Positions 45,601 to 56,329 of a stretch of DNA of 64,000 nt are shown in pieces. Within the stretch, counting starts at the first letter, position 1. Every line of letters begins with the position of its first letter. The stretch covers positions 48,444,758 to 48,508,757 of the forward strand of contig OX485805.1 of the NCBI GenBank assembly GCA_950295325.1, written 5' to 3'. Source of the stretch: Polytrichum commune. Lineage: Eukaryota; Streptophyta; Polytrichopsida; Polytrichales; Polytrichaceae. The position numbers were made by a program, and so were the translations under genes. The notes below the pieces were generated by a model. That model was not told where the DNA came from, did no database searches, and was given only the letters and a program-made list of their open reading frames with translations.

Positions 45601-45739
45601 ACGCAAAGGTTCCAAATCAGAGACAATGACCATTCCCCAAAAACATATAGATTTTGCCAAAGACAACTTGGCACGTATTGCTGCTGCAGAAAACGATGTC
45701 GAGAATGGAAATGAAGCTGAAGATGAAGATGGAGAATGA
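42643..45739 (+). CDS. Element 1 gene 1: DUF7869-like, putative DDE-type transposase (975 aa)
   Basis: Exons 42,643-44,047 and 44,217-45,739, joined in phase 1 (…SVTG|MIAHGH…). The N-terminus is acidic. A Cys-rich block follows (KDCCAKMCCQLFPRDK … VCCTAWYIIHAVSKADFYR), typical of plant and invertebrate DUF7869 proteins. The core has IHDKMDHAK (D438, D441), VQLDNCAKDNK (D563) and VGHTHDDIDASFGRWSMKL (H599 to D605). The spaced acidic residues in this order look like an RNase-H-fold DDE core; that catalytic role is inference. The C-terminus is a separate conserved region (DDHYVGPARNRPAPSFRVAVD…) and ends in acidic residues. The paralogue at 53,111-56,069 shares the intron position. The 169-bp intron holds one palindrome. 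It is transcribed toward the right end, and no disabling change was seen. It is the best candidate for the mobilising enzyme. Confidence 0.75.
44100..44119. repeat. Element 1 palindrome in the intron of gene 1
   Basis: Perfect 20-bp palindrome TTACGGATGTACATCCGTAA, a variant with GATGTACATC in the centre, inside intron 44,048-44,216. Confidence 0.95.
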
Positions 45740-46349
45740 TATTGACGTAGGGTTGGACCACAATTATTTGAAATGTGTCTTGGTTTTTCATGAAATATAT
45801 GACATTGGGGTCGAATACTATATTAGACACATTTTATAGCAATTTTATAGATTACAATTATATATCATGATTGTATTGATTTACGGATGTGGAATCCAAC
45901 TTCACATGCGCTATCAAATGTTTTTTATATGTTTGTGTTTACGGATGTGGAGTCCAAACTATATAATTATATTGCAGATGCTAATTTGCAATTTCTTATA
46001 CACACTGTCAAATTATTTTAATATTGTTGCGTTTGGGATGTGCCGTTCAATTCACCCACAATTGGCTAAGATGTTATGTTTGGGATACGCATCCAAGAGT
46101 CCCTAGATATAAAATCAGATGGCTATTTATAGATTCATTAATTTTGTTCAATACAAAATCAAAAATACAAAATAATTGTGAATTTGTGACATTGGAATAT
46201 TGTGTTGGCGTAGTTTTGATTATCCCCCAAATAATTACTATATTTAGAAACATATATATTCATCACATATGGATCTTTCGAACATTATGTTGCCATTGTT
46301 CCCCATGTTCCCTACGTTCACAATATTCGCATCCGAAACTACGGGTCCA
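45740..46349. other. Right subterminal region of Element 1 with degenerate palindromes
   Basis: No gene. Degenerate relatives of the palindrome occur near 45,880 (TTTACGGATGTGGAATCCAA), 45,938 (TTTACGGATGTGGAGTCCAA), and, weaker, 46,032 and 46,079 (TTTGGGATACGCATCCAAG). The last two resemble the TTTGGG arm of the Element 2 motif. Confidence 0.5.
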
Positions 46350-46394
46350 ATTTATTTTGAGACTTTCCAAAGTCTCCAATTAACGAATATAGTG
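46350..46394 (-). repeat. Right terminal inverted repeat of Element 1
   Basis: Reverse complement reads CACTATATTCGTTA, ATTGGAGACTTT, GG, AAAGTCTC. The GAGACTTT…AAAGTCTC part is itself a small hairpin; the Element 2 end has the same hairpin with GAGACT…AGTCTC. Confidence 0.85.
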
Positions 46395-48700
46395 TTAAAT
46401 GTAGATGAAACATGATGGGAAGTGTTCATATGTGCAAACCAACTACTATCATTTATGTGTTTAGTGGGCATATGGAAGTCTAGTGGTCCATCATTGGTGT
46501 TAAAGAATACTTCTTTGTGACCAGGTAGACTTAAGGATCCTTACTGGTCCCCTACCTTCTTGGCCCTTCTTGCGACTGGGCATGTGATTTGAATACTAGG
46601 GCATTACTAGTGGGGTAGACTTGCTCCCTACCATCTGATTTTAAAGATGTCAACATGTATTGGGTGTAATTGAGGACCAATATAATATTGTGACTATGGG
46701 TCATAGCAATGTTGGTAAGGTATGATCATTTAGGGTATCACACAAAGACCGTAACTTTAAATCCTAACTTTGTTTTTTAGGATATTTTGCATTCTATTGT
46801 CATCTTTAAATTTTTGGATAGACCAAAAAAAAATGTTGGATAGAATTCTTCATCAAGCATTGTGGAGTCAACATGCAAATACTCATGGAACCATAAAAAT
46901 AACCCTAGTAATAACCCAACTAATGACTTTGATATACAAACATTCTCTCACCTTGACGTACACACTAAATATCAAGATGCGAATGGTATCACAATTTTGG
47001 ACCCACGGGTAGGTTCTTGATACCATTATCAATGTTTATGGGTGATTATCGATAGCCATGCATCCACCTATATACCGGTGTAACATTTGGTGTATAGCAC
47101 ATGCGTCCAAATCGGAGTAAGTTGACCTACTCCTTCGATCTGATAGCATTGTAATATGAACACCACCCTGTGAGCCTATTTCCATGTTTGGAACGAAGGA
47201 AATTGTTGAACCTTGCAATCAAGGACTGATGTCACACACCTTGATGCATAGCTTAATACTTTTATGAATCTTATAGCTTTGCATGAAACCGGGTGACTAT
47301 GCAGAGAAATGTAAACTGCTGCAGACTGATAATATTAGTGCTTACTGTGCCTTGATGAATGCAGTTAAGCATGGACCACATATGACATGTATAATATTTC
47401 AGGGTGTCAAAAGCCCATATGGATTGAGGGAGCAGGCAGGAGTAGGAATATTATGTAATTTAGGCACCTGTCCTTCAGGCTGTGATATGACCAAGCGCAA
47501 TTAGAAGAGCGGACCTGCTCCTCAATGTCTGAAATCAGAGATGCAAAATTTGCCTCCATGAGCCGTCCCTTTTTCATAACGTCACTTGAGAGTGGAAGAT
47601 GTGTTGTGAGTTCTCAACTTGAGAAATTATGTGCCTTCCATTTCTTGAGCACGTTAGTGTTGCAGTGACTACCATATATACTCTAAACTTTGTAATATCA
47701 ACTTACCATAGGAGACTCATTTTGAGGGAATTTTTTTCTGATTAGAGTTTAATTGTTGGTTTCTCAACATGAGAAGAATCCTTATAAAGAAAAGTTGTTA
47801 TTCTTCTTTGGTCAATGTGTTGACACAACCACGATCCAAATTCTTGAGCATTATATTCAAGTGTTGCAATGACTAACCTATTTCAAAGTTCTTTTGTGGA
47901 GAGAAAGTTGTTATATTGGGAGTTTAAGGTTAGTACATGTATGTTTCTCAACATGAGCAATCATTTTGAAGAAAGTTGTTAATATGTTTAATGTGTGAAC
48001 ACAACAACCATCATTTCATGAGCATGTTATTAAGTGTTGTGGTGACTAACCGACTTCGTGGTTGGCTTCCATTCCTTAAGGATCTAAGTGTTTTGGTGAT
48101 GAAGATAGCATGGCATGCCATTGCCCTATCACAGAGAGTTACGTCTTGAGATATTTTAACATTTAGACAATTGCTTGTATGTCATTTCCTCGTGAAATTT
48201 TACTTCTATGAATGAAAAAAACAAACCAATATTGAATCTACATCACTTGATTTTATATTTCTTGGACATCATTGATATGAATTAGTTATGAGCTTTTGAA
48301 ATATTCTACTAGAACGTTGTATGATAGATAGGCTAGTGGGGCCCCCATCTTAGGTTGGTCCTATTCCTATTTCATGTAGTTAATGCTTTTTCATTACCTA
48401 GTGTTTTTTTGAAGGGATCAAGCATGGTAAAGTGGACCAACAAAGTGCTTCAATATCCTAAAACCATAGTTTTTTTGGGGGTAAAATGCCTAAAAGTAGT
48501 AGAAAATTATTGCTTAAATTGAATATTGCTTCATGGTGACCTACTATTATTCCGTTAAGTACCAAAATTTAGAATACCAAGATGAGGTCTGATGCTAGAC
48601 TTATAACCCTTCTAACACCGCAAGAGTTTGACGAGGTCATCAAAATCACCCCCCCCCCCTCCCAAGGAAAGCTCCATGTCAAGATTCAATTTCATCGAAG
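46395..48700. other. Family R fragments and non-coding sequence right of Element 1
   Basis: Weak family R traces at 46,560-46,650 and a clearer one at 47,400-47,570 (GTCAAAAGCCCATATGGATTG … CTGTGATATGACCAAG … GGACCTGCTCCTC). Otherwise AT-rich with no gene. Confidence 0.45.
47610..48060 (+). repeat. Diverged tandem repeat, about three units of 150-190 bp
   Basis: TTTCTCAACATGAG … GTGTTGACACAACCA … TTCTTGAGCATGTTA … AAGTGTTGCAATGACTAACC recurs in the same order three times with many differences. Confidence 0.55.
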
Positions 48701-48709
48701 TTGATGTCG

Positions 48710-51700
48710 AGAAAGTGAAATTGCTCCACTCACTAACCAAGATGATATGAGCAGGGCATTGTGAGTGGGGCATGCTTGCTCCTCATCCTTTGATTTCTCA
48801 AAGATGTGAAACATGCCCATAAGCCGATATATATATAGTATCTTGGTTGTTGGAAATCTATGGAAAAGTAAAAAAGTAAAAATAAAAACAGTATAGTGAT
48901 ACGTTAGCTTATTAGCCTTCAGTCTCAAAAATAAAAGACAATTACATGAATACTATGTATATAAATATATATGTGTGTGTGTGTTGGGGGCAGGGGGAGA
49001 TGATGGTTTTCAGGTGTTCAAAATGGGAGTTGACTTGATCCTTCAATCTGACAAAGAGATGTAATGAGAACGCCGGGTGAGCCATATTTATAAATTCTTG
49101 GTTGTTAGAGATCTAAGGAAACAAAAGTACACATGGCAAAGGTTATTGCTTCAGGTGATGAAAATGGGAGCGTGCCCCATATTGTTTGGGGGAATGGCTG
49201 GGTGTTCGATTAAGTTGCAAACTAGTTCGCCAAGAGTAGAGGCTATGATATGATCAAGGCATAAGTAGGGGGCGGACTTGCTCCTCATCCAGCTGACTCC
49301 AAAGATGTTAGGTTTGCCTTTATGAGCCTTTTCCTTGATCATATAAAGGAACCTATGTGGCTTCGGTTTGTAGCACAATCTGACGCAAAAATAACTGCCA
49401 ACAAACAGATCATGGGCTATTTTATGTTTTCCACATACGAGTCTTGCATCTTGCATGAAGCCTTATGAGCCTTTTCCTTGATCATATAAAGGAACCTATG
49501 TGGCTTCGGTTTGTAGCACAATCTGACGCAAAAATAACTGCCAACAAACAGATCATGGGCTATTTTATGTTTTCCACATACGAGTCTTGCATCTTGCATG
49601 AAGCCTTATGAGCCTTTTCCTTGATCATATAAAGGAACCTATGTGGCTTCGGTTTGTAGCACAATCTGACGCAAAAATAACTGCCAACAAACAGATCATG
49701 GGCTATTTTATGTTTTCCACATACGAGTCTTGCATCTTGCATGAAGCCTTATGAGCCTTTTCCTTGATCATATAAAGGAACCTATGTGGCTTCGGTTTGT
49801 AGCACAATCTGACGCAAAAATAACTGCCAACAAACAGATCATGGGCTATTTTATGTTTTCCACATACGAGTCTTGCATCTTGCATGAAGCCTTATGAGCC
49901 TTTTCCTTGATCATATAAAGGAACCTATGTGGCTTCGGTTTGTAGCACAATCTGACGCAAAAATAACTGCCAACAAACAGATCATGGGCTATTTTATGTT
50001 TTCCACATACGAGTCTTGCATCTTGCATGAAGCCTGGTAACCGTGTGGAAAGATGTACCGCTGTTGAAATGCATGTCGTGGAAATCGGCAGAATTTGTTG
50101 CTCATTGCTTAGTCTGGCCCCTGCCATATTAAGTTAGCTTTGCCATCAAGTTGCTCACTTTCTGTTGGTGATAAAAAGTAATAGGAATGTGTATTCCATT
50201 GCTCCGAGGCTACAGAAATTTCTACTCTATTTATAAATATATCCCGCACTAGAAAAAATATGCCTTCTTGACGAACCACCAGCGCTCTTTCTTCCAAGAA
50301 CACATGCTAACTTCTAGAATCTGCATTTGTCACAATTTCCTGATGAGAAGCATTGAAAGAAACGTGTCAGCTGCTCTTTCATTATTGCGTCCGATGATCA
50401 TAACAAACGAATCATATGGAAACATGGACACAAGCGGCTTTGCGCAAGCTGAGGCAACTGGCTTGCAACCCACAATTAAGGATTGAAGGTGATTCGGTGC
50501 TCTTACCCTCAAAGACTATGACGATTGCAAAAAGCCATGTAATTCGCTTCAGTGCAGTTTGTCATTGATTACAAATCGTGGTGTGATTCACTGCGATTTG
50601 CGAGCTTACTCCATGAATAGGTGCTTAATTAACCACCGTCTGGCTTATTGAAGTAGATTACATACTGGACGTTCTCTGAATCCTTCGCACCAAATAAATG
50701 GTCAGGGTTTATGTGAGCCAATTCACAGTGCAATCTATCTTAAGACTCGAAGTATCACAGGACTTGAAGAATGCAGTTGAGGATACACAACATTGATCTT
50801 TCGGTATCTTTTGCCCATATTGTTTGAGGGAAGAGGCGGGAGCAGGAACAAGGGCTGGACCAAACTGTGAATAATCCAGGCTGTGATATGAACAAGGCAG
50901 AAATTGGAGGGCAAACCTGCTCCTGACCATCTGATTCAGAAGGTATGAAATTAGCCTCATGAGCCTGTTGTTTGTGATATAAAAATTATGGCAATGACAT
51001 ATCTTGGGGTGCTAAAGATTGGAGCTGACCTGCTCCTTCGATCCGAAACAAAGATGAAGTGGGTAAACACCGTATGAGCCATTGCTTTTATTTATTATGT
51101 TTTGAACACAGAGGAAGTTGGGAACACCCATCTTGTGTGAAGCTTGTATCCTAAGTCTTGTGTCTTTTCATTTGCAAGCATACAAGATTCGTACATGGAC
51201 TTTTGCAAGAATGACTCGCATAATGGTGTTTCCACTACATCTTTTAATTTCGGATCGACGGAGCAGGTTCACCTCCAATTTTGAGCACCGAACCTATATC
51301 ATTGCCATAAAGGTTCAACACTCGCCGCCAAAAAAAAACAAAAGGCTCAGAAGGCATTGTTTCACATCCTACTAGGTCAGTTGGCGAGGAGCAGGTTTGC
51401 CCGTCCTATAGTACCTTGGTAATATCACAGCCTGTAGACTTCCTAACCCGTTTGTACCTCATTCCTGCTTCCAAGCATTCCCTCAAACATTATGGGCCAT
51501 CCGTATACCGGCCAGAATTTTGCTCTCCGTGTTTAACCCCTCCTCCGCGCCTCTGCGGCTATTTGCAATGTTCTTTGACGCCAGCACGCTGTTGCTAAAA
51601 CTGCTCCAGGAATTATCCTGCCATCGATCATTTTTCTCTCCCCAATTAATGCGTCTGAGCTTATTCCTTCAAAAGCAAGATGCCCTGATTAGGTTTCCAG

Positions 51701-52580
51701 GTCGATGAAGTTTAGTTTCTCAAGTTTGGACAATCCGGAGATTTGTGGCCCCTGGTCTCCCTCGCCTCCTTCCACTCACACATGAAAGAATTAAAACGGA
51801 AATTTAGAAAACAGAAGAGATGAGATGCAACCGGGAGGAAGAGAGGCAATTGAAACTGACCAAAGATCGTCAAGTTGGCATGCACACATGAAGACTTTGA
51901 GAATGGAAAATCTAGAAAAAAAAACTTATGGGTCAACGAGCGGAGATTCATATACGCATGCATGTGCTATTTTATGAGTAGTTTCACTACATTAAAGTGG
52001 GCCAAGGTCACAGAAGTAAATCCATTCACGGGCTACAGTCCAGTGAAAAATCTCAATACACTCTTCTCCGTCTTGCTACTTGAAAATCTACAAGCTAAGT
52101 GGATCAGCAGACCTTCAAAAGCTTATTAGACAAGTCCACCTGAGCGACTCGTAACTGGTTGTATGCACGCTCGGAATGGGATCATGTGAGAATGTCTGCA
52201 CTTAAGTTCCTCTTTGGTTTCAGTGGCTGTAACTCACCCCAGCAATTGCACCATCCGCCCTCACATTCCTCAAGGGAATGTTTCATAACACCAGAGTTCA
52301 AGGTTGAAGACCTCATATGAACTTCATTTTGAAGGGCTCGTTCAAATCCAAGGCGTCAATCTAAGAATATAGAAATGAAATACAAAACTCATATTAAACT
52401 TGTGCATGAATCATATGGTACATGTTTCTAGTACAATGTGAAGAATTAAGAATCAACCATCTAACTCCACTTCTTGTAGTGACAATGCCCCATGCTTGTT
52501 GGTTCTTGTGGTGGGCATATTACATTGAGGACTTCAAGTGATGTCTTCATTTTCAATTTTTGGTTGCATTTTGAAGGGAA
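48710..52580 (-). repeat. Arm C: full composite repeat, interrupted by Element 2 at its right end
   Basis: Its reverse complement contains, in order, the sequence of arm A (8,430-11,107) and then arm B (26,168-26,830), so this is the longest copy of a composite family R repeat, about 3.9 kb. It contains the 143-bp tandem array (49,318-50,032) and R monomers at 48,740-48,830, 49,000-49,330, 50,740-51,100 and 51,220-51,560. No coding capacity was recognised. Confidence 0.75.
49318..50032 (-). repeat. Perfect 143-bp tandem array, five units
   Basis: Five copies of a 143-bp unit, essentially identical (GAGCCTTTTCCTTGATCATA … CATCTTGCATGAAG), with boundaries at about 49,318, 49,461, 49,604, 49,747, 49,890 and 50,032. 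The homologue at 26,270-26,430 has one unit. The repeated 60-residue frames are translations of the repeat and not genes. Confidence 0.95.
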
Positions 52581-52625
52581 CACTATATTCGTTAAATTGA
52601 GACTTTCTCTAGTCTCAAATTAATA
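52581..52625 (+). repeat. Left terminal repeat of Element 2
   Basis: CACTATATTCGTTA AATTGAGACTTTCTCTAGTCTCAAA-type sequence. It has the same order of blocks as both ends of Element 1, including the GAGACT…AGTCTC hairpin. Confidence 0.85.
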
Positions 52626-53110
52626 TATGGATCAAAGAACTTGAAGAGGCCCGAAACTATATTGTCAACAATCTCAATTATATTATATGTTCTAATATCC
52701 CAAATCTATGATGTGCGGACATAAGCACATATGGTAGAGCACTCGACACCAACTTCATCAACAAAAACACATTGGGTAGAGCACTTCAAACAAGTTTCAC
52801 CCAAAAATATATATAAAATGATTTCTATTATTAGCATGTTCAATAGAATATAGACATTGCAACATACAAAGTGCATGTAATAAATGCATGTTTCTTCATT
52901 CGAGAATATAGTCCCAAGCATAATAATAAGATGAACTTCAATTGCAGCTTGAAATATAGTAAATGGATATTCATCCAACTCCAAACAATATAGTATTCGT
53001 AAGTTCTACCCAAACTCTGCCCCAATTTTGAAGAGCACACATATGTGTAATTTATATTGCTATAATTACGTATTAAACTATAATCATGCTAACACAATCC
53101 TACCAACTTC

Positions 53111-56069
53111 TCATTCAACGTGGGTTGCTTCTTCTGCAATCCGAGCAAGGTTGTCTTTTGCAAAAGTTATGTACTTTTGAGGGATGGACACTGATCCACT
53201 ATGGTGTTTCCGTGGTTTCCATGCTATGAATATGGAATCTGTATCTACCCAAGATGGACCGTGCTCAGAATCCACCTTCCACCGAAAGTTAGGGTTTGTA
53301 TCCCAGCCTGTATAATGCCGAATCACATCTTCATTCCTTGTTGTCGGTCGATAGTACTCCACTTGTATTTGTCGAAAATGAGGGCTGGAAGTTACAAAAT
53401 TGGGATTGGACAAAGCTCTTGCCACCCACACTGGCTTCGCATATGTCTCGTCTCCAGGACGCAAAATGAGCATATAACCTTCATGACAATCCACTGCAAT
53501 GCGGAAAGATGGTGGGGGACGACTACTAGCAGGCCCCACGTAATGGTCGTCCACATCAAACTCCTCTCGAACCTCTCAATTTCCCAAAAGACTAGGCTCT
53601 GAAGCTTGTACATCGACTCGTGTTTGTGGCCAAAATCCATGCCTCAAAGTATGAGGGCTATCTTGGTGGAGGTCTGCCAAGGCGGCACGAACACGTGTCC
53701 AATAATGTATCCAACTCCCATAACGATGCCAACATGATCCGCCAACATCCGCTATTTTCAAACTCTCCCAATATTGTATGAAGCCTGATATACCTTTCAA
53801 AATATCCTCCAAATTCTTCATGGCTATTGGCTTACAAGGCCTAGGCTCCCCATCCGGTAACATGGTCTTTCCATCCGCATCCACGCGCCACACAAGAAGA
53901 CCCTCCGGCGGGCTCCAGTCTTGTGACGTGCACAACAACTTGTATTGCATGGCCGGGACACCATCGTCACGCATATAGAAGCGGAATTGTTGTGCCTTCG
54001 TATGCCCGATCAATCGGTGAGCTCCACTTCGAATATAAGGTTCTATAAATGCCTTGAAGTCTGGCACCTCCTCAATCATATGGGGGATGACGGGAACGTT
54101 CTCCAAATCCATGTACGACTTCATCAATAATGGAATTGTAGGGAAATCCTCCTCCCGCAACTTCATGCTCCACCGCCCAAAAGATGCATCAATATCATCA
54201 TGCGTGTGGCCTACCAATAGGAAGGACACAAAAACCTCCTTGAAAATGCCTTTCGCAACCAACAACGACCAATATGCAAATACATATCTGCTTTTATTGT
54301 CCTTGGCACAATTGTCCAATTGGACACGCAAAGTTGGAGGCAACTTCTTGGCAATCACGGGTTCATTGGGTGGCTCGGGCAACGAATGCAAGCATACATC
54401 TTTTCCATCCAACACCGCTTCATATAAAGGTGTTGAACCCGTGTTCTCAAATAACAATCCTGAAGAATAGGCTGGTGGTTTCTCTAAATCACGTAAAAGC
54501 CTTGCAAATGATCCTATCGTGTGATTTGAATCCGCTGGATACAAATCAAGAGCATAATGAGCAAATTTGACATCACCGTGTCCATGTGCAATCATTCCTG
54601 TAATGCCAACCCAACGTGATTAGATATAATTAAACCATTTTGAGTGAATCCATGTTCTCAAGTACATCACGGAATAAAAAACCACAACATTTAGGGTATG
54701 TGATGACATTGTTTCGAAGTTCACCTGTAACCGATACAGGCAACTTAAAAAACCCATCCGTGGCCTTGATTCGATTTGCAAAACATGGGGAGGCTGTTTT
54801 GGCATGGTCCATTTTGTCATGGATGACCGTAAGAACCTCCAAGGGCCTGGAGATGGACAAAGCTCTATTTGTGTAGTAATCATTACGGTGTGCCTCTTGC
54901 ATGTTTACGTGCTTGAAATAGTTCAATTGATGCGCTGCATATGACTCGGTGCCTATCGTGTGTGCATCCCGGAGGCGCTTCAACTTCTCGCAATTAGAGC
55001 ACCTGGCAAATTTGTCCCCTCGTCTTTTTGTAATGTATTCGCTAAAGTTTTGTTTCTTGATTGCACTCAATTTTGACAATGAAATTGGCTCCAACCCAAT
55101 CTTCTCGCCAACTGCATTAACGTCCAACAATATGTCTTTCCATTTTGTGCCTGTGGGAAGAACTTTCTCCACAACCTTTTCACCGGTTGTGAGTGTGCGT
55201 GTTTTGTGCGGCATTGCATCGGCAAGAGGGACAATGATGGTTGCTAGAGTGGCCGTTGCTTGCCTTGTTGCTTCCCTAGGCTTCTTTAAACCCACGTTAC
55301 CATGGTGACGGGACCGGCGGCCTTCCTTGGCATAAGCAGCTTGTCTATAAAAGTCCGATTTCGACACACCGTGAATGGTGTACCATGCCTTACAACACAC
55401 GTCTATGCTTTCAATGGTGATGACCTTGCGACCCGTCCCATTCACATGTATCGCCCTATGGACATCAAGTTTTCTTGTGGATCTTAGACGGAAATCTCCA
55501 AGCCACATTTCTTCGCGGATGACCTTCAATTTATCCCTTGGAAACAATTGGCAACAACGATGCACACAACAATCCTTTGTGGCAACTTCTCTAATGGACT
55601 CCTCCCCGAGCAACCTTTGACGTTTACAATCAGTTGCAGACGGAGCAGGACGTGCCAATGTATCGTACTTTCTTTGACCCTTGCGCGGCCGCATGTTTGA
55701 TTGCACCTCCTTTTCGATTTGCATGTGTCGTTGCTCATGTTCACGCAAGCTAACTCCATCAATTGTGACATTCCTCAATGGCCACCTGCGGAGGGAGAAC
55801 CTATGAGTGGGATCCACCTCGGAATGAACGACCGACTTCAATATGACAACCCCAATGTCCTCAGTGCCAAGCGGGTTTTCATCAATGCAATCTTGCGGAT
55901 GGGTGTTACGGCAAATCCCCTCCGCCACAACAACTCCACTATCGTTAAGAAGTATCACCTCCAAATTCACCCACGAAGCCCTTGAAAGTCCCGTACATTC
56001 AACAATGGGACACTGCGGTACGGAAGACGAAGGTAAATCCAAATGATCTTCATCCGCACTGTCGGCCAT
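53111..56069 (-). pseudogene. Element 2 gene 1: DUF7869-like putative transposase with one premature stop
   Basis: Exons 56,069-54,725 and 54,597-53,111, joined in phase 1 at the same place as in Element 1 (…SVTG|MIAHGHG…). All family blocks are present: KDCCVHRCCQLFPRDK, VCCKAWYTIHGVSKSDFY, IHDKMDHAK, VQLDNCAKDNK, VGHTHDDIDASFGRWSMKL. An in-frame TGA at 53,578-53,576 (codon 789 of 944, just after …SLLGN) precedes an otherwise intact C-terminal region (EVREEF…DDHYVGPASSRPPPSFRIAVD). An upstream ATG at 56,167 after a TGTGTAG acceptor opens an acidic stretch (MDGFSEIGDWSSDDM…) like the Element 1 N-terminus but in another frame, so a 5' indel is likely too. A protein ending at codon 788 would keep the whole putative catalytic core. 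Confidence 0.75.
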
Positions 56070-56329
56070 AGTGCCTCCCCGACAATGTCTAGGTCATCAT
56101 CAGATGCAGATGGCCAAGTGGCCATGTCATCAGATGACCAATCCCCTATTTCACTAAACCCATCCATTCTGCCTACACACATGAACATTGAACATTGTCT
56201 TAAAATCACAAAAATTGTAGGTTCAAATCGAAGAACAAAAAAACCATCATATATAAACAAAATTGCAAATACTCGGTGCTCATACAAGTTCATATGACTG
56301 CTATGCCATTGGGCTTGTAAAGGTTTCGG

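Larger units (their letters stand above)
29056..46394. mobile_element. Element 1: 17.3-kb CACTA-ended transposon-like unit with intronic palindromes
   Basis: The left end reads CACTATATTCGTTA (from 29,056), followed by TTTGGAGACTTT. The right end, reverse-complemented from 46,394, reads CACTATATTCGTTA followed by ATTGGAGACTTT. Inside are a minus-strand DGQH/HAD gene (30,353-37,006) with a small spliced gene beyond it, and a plus-strand DUF7869-like gene (41,4xx-45,739), divergently arranged. A clean 3-bp target duplication is not seen with CACTA as the terminus (TAA versus TTA). If the terminus is ACACTA, both flanks show TA. The CACTA-type ends point to an EnSpm/CACTA-like terminal architecture, but the gene content is not classic TnpA/TnpD as I know it. 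All long frames of the larger genes appear intact, so it may be recently active. Confidence 0.8.

Noticed and set aside
29053-46397. Clean 3-bp target-site duplication for Element 1
   Set aside because: With CACTA as the terminus the flanks are TAA and TTA, which differ. A 2-bp TA is possible if the terminus is ACACTA, but the Element 2 flank is GA, so no duplication is claimed.
49151-50127. Repeated 60-residue ORFs beginning MQDARLVCGKHKIAH
   Set aside because: Frames through the 143-bp tandem unit; the single-copy homologue at 26,270 has no conserved frame.
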